In this document: positions 9,555-19,143 of the stretch, one piece after another
Numbering within the stretch: the stretch's first letter is position 1
Layout: every line of letters starts with the position of its first letter
Source: Enterospora canceri
Taxonomy: Eukaryota; Microsporidia; Enterocytozoonidae
Assembly (NCBI GenBank): GCA_002087915.1
Contig: LWDP01000002.1
Location: forward strand, 1 to 64,000
Reading direction: 5' to 3'
Length of the DNA: 64,000 nucleotides
Made by a program: the position numbers and the translations under genes
Notes under the pieces: model-generated
What the model was told of the DNA's origin: nothing
What the model saw: only the letters and a program-made list of their open reading frames with translations
Databases searched by the model: none

Positions 9555-10130
9555 TCAGAACAGAAATTTAAGAAATATCATCAGAAGCACCACAAATCCT
9601 AGCAACCCATAGAATAGTGTCTTGTCTCCCAGTGTTCTTGCTTCAATGTTCTTCAACATCTCCTCACTCAATCCCAACCTGATGAATGTTGATTTTATTT
9701 TTCCATTGATTGAATCAAGCAAATCATCCTGTCTTTTCAAACTTGCGAGGGAATCAAGTCCTCGATTCAGCACCGTAGTCAATTTGTTGTTCTGTTGTCC
9801 ATAGAATTCATCATCGTTCATAGAATGTTGCGTCTGTGTCAGTTCATCAATTCGTTGTATTGTTAGATTTGATTCAGTCATTTCTCGCTGTAACTTTGCT
9901 CTTTGCTTTGCCCTGTTACTCGTAATTTGTTTGTATGCGTTCTTTATGCGATTTAACTCAGAATTGTAGAATGTTTGCTCTTCTGGTGTTAGGTTTGTGC
10001 TATCCAACAAGCTTTGAAATGATTTGATTCGGATATTCAGCGCACCAATTATATTTGGATTCGTCTTACACTGTTCCAAATCCGCCTTAATTTTGTCCAG
10101 TATTTTATTGAACTCAGAGTTTCCTTTCAT
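9555..10130 (-). CDS. BOS1: Qb-SNARE of the Bos1/membrin (GOSR2) type
   Basis: A 191-residue tail-anchored protein. Coiled-coil helices occupy the first 110 residues. A SNARE motif follows at about 110-170 (LDSLASLKRQDDLL...), then LGLSEEMLKNIEARTLGDK, which matches the end of the membrin/Bos1 SNARE motif, and finally a C-terminal membrane helix. Bos1 works in ER-to-Golgi vesicle fusion. The longest frame would begin with a TTG at 10160, but the ATG at 10130 carries the CCCC signal and is chosen. That also removes an overlap with the upstream dihydrouridine synthase gene. Confidence 0.75.
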   Translation of the reverse strand: MKGNSEFNKILDKIKADLEQCKTNPNIIGALNIRIKSFQSLLDSTNLTPEEQTFYNSELNRIKNAYKQITSNRAKQRAKLQREMTESNLTIQRIDELTQTQHSMNDDEFYGQQNNKLTTVLNRGLDSLASLKRQDDLLDSINGKIKSTFIRLGLSEEMLKNIEARTLGDKTLFYGLLGFVVLLMIFLKFLF

Positions 10131-10143
10131 GGGGTAAAAACAA

Positions 10144-11148
10144 TCATTCTTTATGCTCAAAATAGCACTTTCTGAGATTGGGTCGCAATTCCAACACTTT
10201 TTTGTCCACGTTCATCCCCTTTATTCTTTCAATAAACTCGAAATAATCACTTAATTCATACAGGTCGTTCACTCCATCTCTTAATTCTGGATATTCATCT
10301 AGAAGAGGCTTTAGCATTTTGAATGTATGCGACCTGATATTTTTGTTATCAGCTGATCCTTTTTTCTTATCAATGATTGTGATGTATTCTTCAAATATCT
10401 CCAAATTCGTTTTGTGAACATCAGTGAATATCGTAGGAATGAACAGAATTGGCTCTGCAATCATCACACCATCACATCCTGTCTCTTTAATCGCAATTGG
10501 AATATCATCATTGGTCAATACTCCACCATTTGATATGACTGGAATTGTCAGCGCATCTTTGACTGCTTTAATGTGTTTATAGGAAACATATCCCGCATTT
10601 GCACCTCTTTGTTCTCTTTTTCTGCCATGTACAGCAAGCAATGCACATCCATTTCTTTCAAATATTTTGGCGTATTCCACCGTCTTATCAATTGATTCAA
10701 ACACGCGTATCTTGCAAAATAGCGGCACATTAATATTTGATGAGAGTGTACGGACAATATTCGTGATCAATTCCCAGTCTTCCATCAGAAATGAGCCATA
10801 TTTCCCCTTTCTTGCTATTTCTTGTGGACATCCGAAATTTATATCAATTGCATCACAGTGATCTTGTATTTTTAAGGCTGTTTTCAGCATTTCTTCGGGA
10901 TCATTTCCACAAATTTGTATAACAAGTGGTCTATCTTTTGCTGATGTTGTATACCAGTAATTTGATTCTGGTTTTGCTCTAGACTGGTTGAAAATCCTAC
11001 TATGTACCATTTCAGTGTAGCACAAATCTGCTCCGTATCTTCTAACAAGTGTTCTGAATGCTTCTTCTGAATTTGTTACCATAGGAGCCAGTATCATCCA
11101 CGGTCTCTTGATATTCTGTAGGAATTTTGGTATTTTCTGATTTTCCAT
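10144..11148 (-). CDS. DUS1: tRNA-dihydrouridine(16/17) synthase
   Basis: An FMN-dependent reductase of 334 residues that converts uridine to dihydrouridine in the tRNA D-loop. The TIM-barrel landmarks are present: LAPMVTNSE near 20, the catalytic cysteine in FGCPQEIARKGKYGS, VHGRKREQRG, ISNGG and DGVMIAEP. The GCPQ-IA-KGKYGSFL pattern is characteristic of the Dus1 branch. The start is preceded by ACCCAAAA. It lies head-to-tail with the SNARE gene 13 bases downstream. Confidence 0.92.
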   Translation of the reverse strand: MENQKIPKFLQNIKRPWMILAPMVTNSEEAFRTLVRRYGADLCYTEMVHSRIFNQSRAKPESNYWYTTSAKDRPLVIQICGNDPEEMLKTALKIQDHCDAIDINFGCPQEIARKGKYGSFLMEDWELITNIVRTLSSNINVPLFCKIRVFESIDKTVEYAKIFERNGCALLAVHGRKREQRGANAGYVSYKHIKAVKDALTIPVISNGGVLTNDDIPIAIKETGCDGVMIAEPILFIPTIFTDVHKTNLEIFEEYITIIDKKKGSADNKNIRSHTFKMLKPLLDEYPELRDGVNDLYELSDYFEFIERIKGMNVDKKVLELRPNLRKCYFEHKE

Positions 11149-11171
11149 TTTTGGGTTATTTTCTGGTCAAT

Positions 11172-12374
11172 TTATTCAAGGCTTCTCAGTGTCTTACGCT
11201 CATTAATGTTTCTTGTGTAGATTATTTTGGCAATTGTCGCAAGTGTAAAGAATATTCCAAAGCAGAGTACGCCCTTTCCAACATGATTGTGGTGTTTTGT
11301 ATGCGATGTATGCAAGTTGTTGAGTTCCATACGCATGTTTTTGATTACTCTGTATATTTCGTGCATATCGTCTTCGATTTTGTTCAGTTTCTCGTCAGTT
11401 TCGTCATCGGAATCCTCGTTTGATGTTTTTGATGCATCTTCAATTACGTTATCCGCCTTGTTCGATAGCTCCTTTAGGTCATCTTTAAATGAAATGACCA
11501 TTTTTTGCAACGTGGAATGACCCAATCCACCTAATGCCACTGTCAGGTAGTTCAGGAAATGTGCTACGTTTGCCGTTGCCTCTACCACGGTGTGTTGACT
11601 CTCTGTCCTTTTGTGCGTGTTATGGATGGTATGCATGTCCATATTATTGTATTCTTCTCCTTCATTTCTCTCAAATACTTCAATTCCTTTTAGTTCAAGA
11701 AGTATTTCTGACTTTGCATCCTCGTAGTAAGATGTCATTCCCAGGTTGTATTCACTTGCGTCCATTTTGACTAATTCGGGATCATTGATCTTGAATGTGT
11801 CCGTAAGAAGCCTCTCACCATCATACAATTCAAATTTGATGTTGCTTTCTGTATGAATCAGTTTGAGTGTTAATACAGGCACAGCCTCTAATTTAGATGC
11901 GTCAATCTTGTCATAGAGTATCGTGTAATGTTGTGTATCCTTATAGTCTTCTCCATGATTGTATGAGAACACAAATCTCGCCTTGTAGTGACTGAATTCT
12001 ATTCCACCCATAAATCCCTTGAAAACAGATGGTCCATTTTTTATAGTGCCTGCTTTCAATTTGTCTTCTGTGAACCAGACATAAACGCCTGATACTTCTG
12101 AATCTTTGAGCACCATGTGATCTAACTTGAGTTTGATTGAGAAATTGTGCGTCTTGAGCTTATTGTTAAAATTGATCAGGCTGCCCTTGTTGTGCTTCGT
12201 GTTTGCTAGAACAATGTCTCCATCTTCCTCAGTCACATTCTCAAAGGTGGCATGCTTCTTGAATTCTTTTACACTGTTGATTGATGTGAGAAGGGTTTCG
12301 GTGACATGCTGATCATGTTTTGGTTGATCACCAATAAAAGCATGTCCAAAGAGCATATGGACTATCAATTGCAT
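11172..12374 (-). CDS. L-type (leguminous-like) lectin, ERGIC-53/VIP36/Emp47 family
   Basis: A 400-residue type I membrane protein that probably escorts glycoproteins between ER and Golgi. It has a short signal-peptide-like N-terminus. The beta-rich lectin domain (about 40-240) shows the family pattern SGVYVWFTED followed by GPSVFKGFMGGIEF. A charged coiled stalk covers about 250-360 and includes an acidic SNEDSDDETDE patch. A membrane helix lies at 366-385, with a short basic tail. Metal and sugar residues were not verified one by one. The related ER-Golgi genes for Bos1, Rer1 and zeta-COP are also in this window. Confidence 0.75.
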   Translation of the reverse strand: MQLIVHMLFGHAFIGDQPKHDQHVTETLLTSINSVKEFKKHATFENVTEEDGDIVLANTKHNKGSLINFNNKLKTHNFSIKLKLDHMVLKDSEVSGVYVWFTEDKLKAGTIKNGPSVFKGFMGGIEFSHYKARFVFSYNHGEDYKDTQHYTILYDKIDASKLEAVPVLTLKLIHTESNIKFELYDGERLLTDTFKINDPELVKMDASEYNLGMTSYYEDAKSEILLELKGIEVFERNEGEEYNNMDMHTIHNTHKRTESQHTVVEATANVAHFLNYLTVALGGLGHSTLQKMVISFKDDLKELSNKADNVIEDASKTSNEDSDDETDEKLNKIEDDMHEIYRVIKNMRMELNNLHTSHTKHHNHVGKGVLCFGIFFTLATIAKIIYTRNINERKTLRSLE

Positions 12375-12578
12375 ATTTATGTATTGTGTTTCCGTTTAAA
12401 TAGCATTGTTTCACATTGTTTATTGTTTATTAACAGAAGAGGAATATTTTTAGTCTAATCAGTAACTGATGTTACTCTATAATACTGCTGTTATTATTAA
12501 GAAGGGCATTCTGCTATTACTGAATGTTTATTATGATAAACAACCAACAATGTATTATTTACAAACAGTAACCCATTC

Positions 12579-12992
12579 ATGCACCTGATCATATTGATAT
12601 CATTTATTACTGCTGCATTGAGAAAGAGTAGTAGAATTAAAAATAAGAAAAGTGGGGTTAAAACAACTACAAGCAAAACTAATCCCGCTATCACACCCAA
12701 TGATTCTAAAGAAACCAACAAAAAACCTGACGGTTCAAAAGATTTGATTCAAGCACAACTCAAAAAGGAAGAAGAAACAACTGTGTACGATAGCATTGAG
12801 TTTAAAGTCATTGCAGCAGTATTGTGCTTCATGGGAATGTTCCTGGTTGGCATTATCATTGGCGTATTCAATAAGTTCTCATTCTTGGAGATACTTGGTG
12901 CTGCCTTGGGAATGGGAATTATTGGTGTATTCATGGGAATCTTCATAGGTTCAGTTTTCTATGAGGTGTTTGCTCAAAACAATGATATGTAA
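12579..12992 (+). CDS. Small membrane protein of unknown function
   Basis: A 137-residue protein. A hydrophobic N-terminus (about 2-14) is followed by a Lys/Thr/Ser-rich, probably disordered stretch (15-67) and two adjacent Gly-rich membrane helices at about 75-98 and 100-125 (LGAALGMGIIGVFMGIF). The start ATG follows ACCCATTC. I do not recognise a family. The frame looks real because it fills the gap between well-supported genes, has a CCC-type start and has ordinary codon use. Confidence 0.6.
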   Translation: MHLIILISFITAALRKSSRIKNKKSGVKTTTSKTNPAITPNDSKETNKKPDGSKDLIQAQLKKEEETTVYDSIEFKVIAAVLCFMGMFLVGIIIGVFNKFSFLEILGAALGMGIIGVFMGIFIGSVFYEVFAQNNDM

Positions 12993-13033
12993 ATTCAATC
13001 AATTCATCAGTGTTTGTTCAAAGAGACCCCAAT

Positions 13034-14920
13034 ATGAAAAATTTACAGCTTTCACAGGTCAAAGGAGACACATTCAACTTAGTATCGATCGTGGAAGACT
13101 GCATTGAAATAAATCCATCAGATTGCAAGGATGTTGGAGAGAAATTACAAAATCTGCTTGTTGAATTGGAAGGATTGAATGAGGCACTCTTTTTCAAGAA
13201 GGAAAAACTGGGCTACCAAAATGCCACAGAAGATGAACAGAAACAGGCTGATCTTGTCAACGACATCCAGAATAAGCTGAGAAGAATCAAACTAGAACCA
13301 CTCGGCGACTCAAAGAGCATTTTAGAGAAAAACAAACAAATCCTGGAATTGAAGACAATGCAGAAGCTGCTTAGATACTCAATTGAAGTGGATGAGAATG
13401 CTGAGAAGGTGTTGAGCACCTTGTTACACAGTGATGTAGCCGAGGACTGGCAATTCCTATGTCTCCTACTCAATTACAGCCTGAAATACAACAAAACCAC
13501 TAAACATGAGACACTACAAATTTATGCTAAGAAAACAGAAGAAAAACTCAAAGAAATCTTCAGAAACAACATGCAATCGAAGAATGCACCAATTTTGAAG
13601 GCGTGTTTTGAGGCATTGAAGCAAATGGAAAAACACACCTTGGTTTATGAAATATACGTCTACGGATTCAGCCTGATAAATGAGCCATTGAACGTCTATC
13701 CACCAAATCCACCGAAGATCAACATCACTGATTTTGTGCTAAGAGAAAACAAATTCAGTGACATTATGAATAGGATAATTGAAACATGCAATGAGACCAA
13801 TGATTATGATTACAGCATATTTGGTAACACCTTGGAATACAACGAGTATCTGTATGACAGAATATACAGAGTACTGGTTTACAAGGCACTTGAATTCTTC
13901 CTAGGAATCAGAGACCCAGTGCTCTTTCTACTTTGCCTTGACTTGGCCTATGATGATGTCTGTAAGTTCAACAAAGTGATAAGGAGTTTCACAACCAGAA
14001 TGAATGTAGAAACATACAAATCAGAGGCATTTGCACAATATTTGTATAAGGCAATTGAAACAGAAAAAGATGCATTTGATATGGTTTTTGGAATTCTGGT
14101 AAATGGAGACGTAGCAAACAAGAAATACATTCTCTGTGGATATGCAGTGGTGCAGCAGCAGAAAATGATCAAGGCATTTGAATTGCTGCTTGTTTTTGTT
14201 GATATGGTGGTAAAGAGAGCTGATAAAATGCATTCAGATGAGGAGAAGGACGAGTTATTGAGATACATGTTCAGAAGAATGAATATTCTGATTGATAAGT
14301 TGATTCTGGAGGCAGAAGATAAGACGAAGCTGATTGAAGGACTCAGTCGCATCTACGTCCTAGCAAAGAAGTATTTGGAGAACAAATTTGTAGTCGTAGA
14401 AGAATTTAGTAAGAAATTGAGTGAATCCATTCAGGATGCATTCGACTTCAAGATAAACTACATCAACCTGACAATCAAACGAAAGATAAATGCGCTATTC
14501 TTCGAGCACAAGAGCGACTACAAGCGACTCCTCACATTTATCAAAACTAGCATAAAAGAAGGTGAAGTATTGCAAGGAAGGAATTTCAACGTATACACCG
14601 ATAGAATCTTGGCATATACGTTCAAGAGACTCCACAAACACATTCTGACGATTCTGTACACACAAGAGCAGACTAAGAATCTGCTTCATGCCATTGATGA
14701 AATTCAGGGATTTGTGCTGTTTATAAACAGAACAGCAATGGCACACCATTACAACTATCTTAGGAACATCTGCAAGCTCATTGCGGTATCAAAGGACTCA
14801 TTTATTGAAGAATACAGCGACCTAGAGAACATTCTGACAGATAAGGATATAAAGGCCCTGATAAAATGCAGAGAGGACAAAGACGAGATTCAGACCATGA
14901 TCTACAAGAAGGCTGATTGA
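13034..14920 (+). CDS. SEC10: Putative exocyst subunit Sec10
   Basis: A 628-residue, wholly helical protein. An N-terminal coiled coil (about 30-110) is followed by helical bundles typical of multisubunit tethering (CATCHR) proteins. The C-terminal end (LLHAIDEIQGFVLFINRTAM, then a YLRNICKLIAVSKDSF stretch) resembles the Sec10 C-terminus. Exocyst tethers secretory vesicles to the plasma membrane, and Exo70 is also encoded in this window. The start at 13034 carries CCCCAAT; an extended frame from 13010 has no such signal. Another CATCHR subunit (COG, Vps) is possible. Confidence 0.5.
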   Translation: MKNLQLSQVKGDTFNLVSIVEDCIEINPSDCKDVGEKLQNLLVELEGLNEALFFKKEKLGYQNATEDEQKQADLVNDIQNKLRRIKLEPLGDSKSILEKNKQILELKTMQKLLRYSIEVDENAEKVLSTLLHSDVAEDWQFLCLLLNYSLKYNKTTKHETLQIYAKKTEEKLKEIFRNNMQSKNAPILKACFEALKQMEKHTLVYEIYVYGFSLINEPLNVYPPNPPKINITDFVLRENKFSDIMNRIIETCNETNDYDYSIFGNTLEYNEYLYDRIYRVLVYKALEFFLGIRDPVLFLLCLDLAYDDVCKFNKVIRSFTTRMNVETYKSEAFAQYLYKAIETEKDAFDMVFGILVNGDVANKKYILCGYAVVQQQKMIKAFELLLVFVDMVVKRADKMHSDEEKDELLRYMFRRMNILIDKLILEAEDKTKLIEGLSRIYVLAKKYLENKFVVVEEFSKKLSESIQDAFDFKINYINLTIKRKINALFFEHKSDYKRLLTFIKTSIKEGEVLQGRNFNVYTDRILAYTFKRLHKHILTILYTQEQTKNLLHAIDEIQGFVLFINRTAMAHHYNYLRNICKLIAVSKDSFIEEYSDLENILTDKDIKALIKCREDKDEIQTMIYKKAD

Positions 14921-14945
14921 TCAGTGAACTGTACACCAAATCAAT

Positions 14946-15776
14946 TTACTTGTAGTTGCATCCCTTTCGTTCCGTGAAGTCAGCCAAGTCCTTTATGTCT
15001 ATCAAATAGTTCTTAAGACTGATCAAATGTGTGTCATTTTGTGCACCTGAATACGCCGGTATCAGCTCTCCGTTCTTTGAATGCATTGCAAATGAATGCT
15101 CCTTGTCGTCTACAATTATTGTTCTCTTTAGGTCTCTGCCTAGAATATCCATGTTCTTCACAAACAGATCTTTGCTATGTCCATTTCTAGTCAAAACTGA
15201 ACAATATCTTCTACCCAAACAGTATTTGATACGATTGTTTGAATCTATCTTCCTCAACACTTTTAAGCCATATTGCATTATTCCAGCCGTATATAGCACC
15301 AATTCATAGTGTTTTGCCATCTCAATAAGGAAGTCATCCAGGTGTGGTCTCTTGATAAAATACATCATAAACTGCCTACCACCATAATCAATTGGAACTG
15401 AGAAATCGTGATTGGCTATGTATGTTGGTGATGGATAAACCAAGGTGTGATCAAGATCAAGCACAAGTGTTGGCTTATCATCCAGTTTCACAGGCAGTGC
15501 ATTTTTGAGGACGAATTCCTCTGGAAACGTGTCCAGGTAGTTTTCATTCACGAAATCATTTGGGTTGGTGACTTTGACTTCATCCACCATTGGAAGCACA
15601 TGAGTGTTCTTAGCCAGAAAATACGTCAGGCTGGCCAGCACAAATGGCCTCTTGTCTTCTACCAAAAGCAGTTGCTTCATCCTCGTCTTCTGATCATCCT
15701 CGTTGTTCAACAATTCGATCTTTACGTCAGTTCCACAGCAGAAAAGCTTTTTGAAAAACTCATGAACGATTGGCAT
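14946..15776 (-). CDS. FCP1/SCP-type (NIF) phosphatase
   Basis: A 276-residue haloacid-dehalogenase phosphatase. The catalytic DLDHTLVYPSP motif (DxDxT) lies near residue 105, followed by FIKRPHLDDFL, ELVLYTAG, and a motif with the later acid residues in TIIVDDKEHSF. This pattern fits small CTD phosphatases and Nem1/Dullard, which act on RNA polymerase II CTD or on lipin. No BRCT domain is present, so it is not full Fcp1. The longer frame begins with a TTG at 15791; the first ATG is at 15776 and has no CCC signal. It converges on the Sec10-like gene. Confidence 0.85.
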   Translation of the reverse strand: MPIVHEFFKKLFCCGTDVKIELLNNEDDQKTRMKQLLLVEDKRPFVLASLTYFLAKNTHVLPMVDEVKVTNPNDFVNENYLDTFPEEFVLKNALPVKLDDKPTLVLDLDHTLVYPSPTYIANHDFSVPIDYGGRQFMMYFIKRPHLDDFLIEMAKHYELVLYTAGIMQYGLKVLRKIDSNNRIKYCLGRRYCSVLTRNGHSKDLFVKNMDILGRDLKRTIIVDDKEHSFAMHSKNGELIPAYSGAQNDTHLISLKNYLIDIKDLADFTERKGCNYK

Positions 15777-15850
15777 GAATAAACACGGCAAATGAAATAA
15801 ATATTTTCATAACAACCTGAAACAAAACAACTGATAATGATTCGTGATAA

Positions 15851-17962
15851 TTATGATCTCATTGACTCATTCTCATTATGAATCAAATACTCTTCCTGAT
15901 CTGGTGGTTGAGCCATTTCTCTATAGAATTCCCGGGCAGCCCTCATTGCCATGTCAATGCTCAAACCCGTGTTACCCTTTTCAACGTCTTGTTGAATCCA
16001 TTTTGGTAGCAAATTCAAAATATCAAAAGTAGTGAATTTGGTGTCAGCCAACACCACCAGTCCGTAATCAAATGGTGAACGGATGATTTGTGATAGCGAT
16101 TGGGCAGTTTGACGCATTGCATCAAATGTCAGAAATTCAGTCTCATTTATACCACGACTTTCTTCCAGGAATTTCAGTTTTTCATTCAATATGACACAAT
16201 TGGTGGATAGAAATGGCACTCCAAAGACTACAGCGCATCTACCGTATCCTCCTGCAAACTCAATTCCATCCGAGGTTATTCCTCGTGCAACACAAAGCAG
16301 AATACCTCCTCTTCCTGAATCACAGGCTTCTTTGTATTTTCCAATTGCCATTGCTGTTTCCTGAATGTTTTGTGTTTCAGTAAAAATGGCCTTGTTGGCT
16401 GTGATTTCTTCTATTACGCCTGTGTTTGTCCAGGCTGATAGAATCTCATCCAAATAGCCTGAATTTGGGAAAAATACCAAAATGTTGTCTGGAACAGTCT
16501 TGGACAAATTGAGCAGCAAAATGCCATAGTTTCGCACTATTGCTGGATCAATATGTTTCTTTTTATCAGAAACCAACACATCATCCATCGCAAACCTGTT
16601 TGAATCAAATGGCTTGTTTTCAATTATCATCTGATCGTCTCCCTTTGTGATTATGAGTGGTGTTACCACATTTCTGTTATGAAATCGGCCTATTCTGATG
16701 GTATTGAGTTGTGTGAAATCAAGCAATTTTGAATACATTTCTGTTGAACAGAGAGCAGTGGATGTCAGCAGAACATTTCTGAATCTGCTGAAGATGTGTT
16801 TGGTACCAACTGATGGATCATTGCAACTTAACCTGAACGTGGGATTGAATGCGTGTGTTATTGCATCATATGGCTCAAAGATCACTGAAAACTCCTTTGA
16901 ATGGAGACCAAGAAAAGTGGCTACTTTAGCAACCAGTTCCAATGAACTCATTTTGTCGTGATTGAAGTTGGCCTGGCTTTTTAGCACAGAAAGACGCTGT
17001 GAACAAAATCGTAGTTGCTTCCTTTCTATGCACACTACGTCTTCTATTTTATCAAGAAACGCATCTACGGTATCAATTGCAACGTGACTTGACTTCAACT
17101 TAGTCTTCAGGAACTCAATGAACCTTTTTATTGCACCTATCACATGCATTGGGCTTCTCATGTTTCCTGGTGTTGATTCATAGACTTCTTCATTTTTCAT
17201 CTTATTGAAATAGTATGGAATACACTCATCAACAACTCTCTCCATTCTTTCTGATCTGTACAAGTTGGATTTGTCTTTAATTCGATCTTCAAATATTTTC
17301 AAGGCACTTCTTGCTTCTTCCAATACTCTACGTGTGATTTGTATGCTCATTGACTCCACACACTTGTTATCTATGTTTTGTGCCTGATCAAATATTACTA
17401 TGCTATCTTCTTGTAATTTGCATGATATTAGTGAATATATTCCTATATCAATCAAACAATCGGATGTGAATATAATACAATCACACACTTCTAGAACACT
17501 TTGCATCATTGTTGAATTGATTTGTTCATTTTTGTGTTTGTTATTTTTCAGGTCACAGAAATTGTAGATCCCGTGTGATATTTCCTGATTGCTCTCTGTC
17601 TCATTGTGCTTGTATTTCCTCATTGCATCTCCATCAGCACACATTCCCGTGAAGTTTGTTTCTATAAATTGATCCATATACTCAATTTGCCTTTTTATCG
17701 ACTTATAAACATCATCCAATTCCACCTTGGAATTCAAACAGTAAATGATTTTACGATTCTTATTCTGCTTTTTCTGCCAAATTGCATATGAAACTGTACA
17801 GGCAATTAATGCATCTGTCTTACCAGTACTTGGTGGTATTTCAATAAGCGTGTGTCCTGGATTTTCTATTGAATTGAGTATTCCTTCCATGTATTGCCTC
17901 TGTTCTGGTTGTATTTTATCAAATGGGAAATAGATCGGGGTGTTTTTGATTTCACAAATCAT
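15851..17962 (-). CDS. RAD3: XPD/Rad3-family TFIIH subunit with degenerate helicase motifs
   Basis: A 703-residue protein, close to XPD in length and colinear with it: IPPSTGKT at 42-49, HGIYNFCDLK, FDQAQNID at 191-198, SVEVARG-like CVARGITSDGIEFAGGYGR, and DYGLVVLADTKF. Key residues are changed. The DEAH box reads DQAQ. Motif VI, normally QxxGRxIR, reads QSLSQIIR. The region that should hold the four iron-sulfur cysteines has few of them. In TFIIH, XPD's ATPase/helicase is needed for nucleotide excision repair but its structural role suffices for transcription, so this copy may be structural only. The ATG at 17962 follows GGCCCCA. It shares a 9-base promoter gap with the next gene. Confidence 0.85.
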   Translation of the reverse strand: MICEIKNTPIYFPFDKIQPEQRQYMEGILNSIENPGHTLIEIPPSTGKTDALIACTVSYAIWQKKQNKNRKIIYCLNSKVELDDVYKSIKRQIEYMDQFIETNFTGMCADGDAMRKYKHNETESNQEISHGIYNFCDLKNNKHKNEQINSTMMQSVLEVCDCIIFTSDCLIDIGIYSLISCKLQEDSIVIFDQAQNIDNKCVESMSIQITRRVLEEARSALKIFEDRIKDKSNLYRSERMERVVDECIPYYFNKMKNEEVYESTPGNMRSPMHVIGAIKRFIEFLKTKLKSSHVAIDTVDAFLDKIEDVVCIERKQLRFCSQRLSVLKSQANFNHDKMSSLELVAKVATFLGLHSKEFSVIFEPYDAITHAFNPTFRLSCNDPSVGTKHIFSRFRNVLLTSTALCSTEMYSKLLDFTQLNTIRIGRFHNRNVVTPLIITKGDDQMIIENKPFDSNRFAMDDVLVSDKKKHIDPAIVRNYGILLLNLSKTVPDNILVFFPNSGYLDEILSAWTNTGVIEEITANKAIFTETQNIQETAMAIGKYKEACDSGRGGILLCVARGITSDGIEFAGGYGRCAVVFGVPFLSTNCVILNEKLKFLEESRGINETEFLTFDAMRQTAQSLSQIIRSPFDYGLVVLADTKFTTFDILNLLPKWIQQDVEKGNTGLSIDMAMRAAREFYREMAQPPDQEEYLIHNENESMRS

Positions 17963-17971
17963 TGGGGCCAA
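17963..17971. promoter_or_regulatory. Nine-base bidirectional start region between XPD and hydrolase genes
   Basis: The sequence from start codon to start codon reads CAT-TGGGGCCAA-ATG. The inner nine bases hold a GGCC core that serves as the CCC-type signal for both strands. Any promoter elements upstream of either gene must therefore lie inside the other gene's coding sequence. Confidence 0.75.
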
Positions 17972-18781
17972 ATGGACGATAAAAAATTCAACGATGAGAA
18001 CACGTTTGAGAGAGTTGAACTGAATGGGACAATCTTCAGGTACAACGATTCTGGAAACATTGCATACAGGAATAACGTTGATTCACGCAAGTGTGTGATA
18101 TTCTACGGTGGTCTTGATGGAAATATCTGTGGTCCTGGTTACATCAAAGACCTTGAAGCATTTTGTACTGAAAACAACCTGTGTTTAACCATTCCACAGT
18201 TCACAACACATCCTCACTTCACTCTGTTTCCAATCAGCAAAGACATTGAAGACCTAAAGAGACTGCTTGATGAAATAGAAGAAAAGTACGACGAATTTAT
18301 TCTAATTGGACACTCTACTGGATGCCAGGACACACTACTGTTTCTGAAAGAGCACTATTGTAGCAAAATCAAGGGAGCTGTTTTACAGGCGCCTGTTAGT
18401 GATGTAGAAGGACAAGAACATTTTGTACCTGATTTGCATAAATACATTGAAGAGGCCAGAACAAACAAATTCATCGAATTTGATGGCATTGTTTATGCAT
18501 CTGAAAGATTTCTAAGTTTGTATACGAGACACGACACAGAAGATCTGTTTAGTAGCTGGATTGAGGATGCCAAGTACAAAGAGTTCTCCAAATACTGTCC
18601 AATTGTCAGTTTCATCTCTGGTGCAGATAAATACTGCTTTGTATCAGTGCAGGACAAACTAAAGCTATTTGGTGACGTCATAGTAATTGATGAAGCAGGT
18701 CATTCCATCAAGGAGTCAGAACACCGTACCATATTCATCAATGAGCTTGGAAAATGGATGCGTAAAATTGGCTTTCTTTAG
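17972..18781 (+). CDS. DUF1749 / UPF0613 alpha/beta-hydrolase
   Basis: A 269-residue serine hydrolase. The nucleophile elbow reads ILIGHSTGCQDTLLF and is followed by GAVLQAPVSDVEG, the distinctive signature of the fungal UPF0613/DUF1749 family. FYGGLDGNI near residue 45 fits the oxyanion strand, and DEAGHSI near the C-terminus supplies the catalytic His. Some fungal members (SidJ) hydrolyse siderophore esters; the substrate here is unknown. The ATG at 17972 lies 9 bases from the divergent XPD start. A longer frame from 17894 would run through the XPD coding sequence and is not supported. Confidence 0.82.
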   Translation: MDDKKFNDENTFERVELNGTIFRYNDSGNIAYRNNVDSRKCVIFYGGLDGNICGPGYIKDLEAFCTENNLCLTIPQFTTHPHFTLFPISKDIEDLKRLLDEIEEKYDEFILIGHSTGCQDTLLFLKEHYCSKIKGAVLQAPVSDVEGQEHFVPDLHKYIEEARTNKFIEFDGIVYASERFLSLYTRHDTEDLFSSWIEDAKYKEFSKYCPIVSFISGADKYCFVSVQDKLKLFGDVIVIDEAGHSIKESEHRTIFINELGKWMRKIGFL

Positions 18782-18820
18782 CCTGAGAACTCCCAATGAG
18801 TTTTCTAAAATTTTACCCCA

Positions 18821-19135
18821 ATGGTGAATGTTCCTAAGGAAAAGAAACACTACTGCAGAACGTGCAATACACACACAAGCAACAAGATCTCACTCTACAA
18901 GAAAAGCAGGGACAATCCACAGAGAGAAGGAAACAGAAGATACCGCCTCAAGCAGAAGGGATTTGGTGGACAAACGAAGCCAATTCTGAGACGAAAGGCC
19001 AAGAACACCAAGAAACCCGTTTTGAAGCTGAAATGCACAAAATGCCAGCACGTTCAAATGAAGCCACTGCACAGAGCAAAGCAGACGATCATCTCAAACG
19101 AGAAGAAGGTCAAAGGAGCAGCACTGACATTCTAA
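18821..19135 (+). CDS. RPL42: 60S ribosomal protein eL42 (L36a/L44)
   Basis: A 104-residue basic protein, essentially full length for the family. It has a two-Cys zinc ribbon half in HYCRTCNTH near residue 12 and the second in KCTKCQHVQMK near residue 72. The GFGGQTKPILRRKAK core is typical. It sits at the E site of the large subunit. The start follows TTTTACCCCA, a textbook microsporidian signal. No intron is present. Confidence 0.97.
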   Translation: MVNVPKEKKHYCRTCNTHTSNKISLYKKSRDNPQREGNRRYRLKQKGFGGQTKPILRRKAKNTKKPVLKLKCTKCQHVQMKPLHRAKQTIISNEKKVKGAALTF

Positions 19136-19143
19136 TGCATTTA

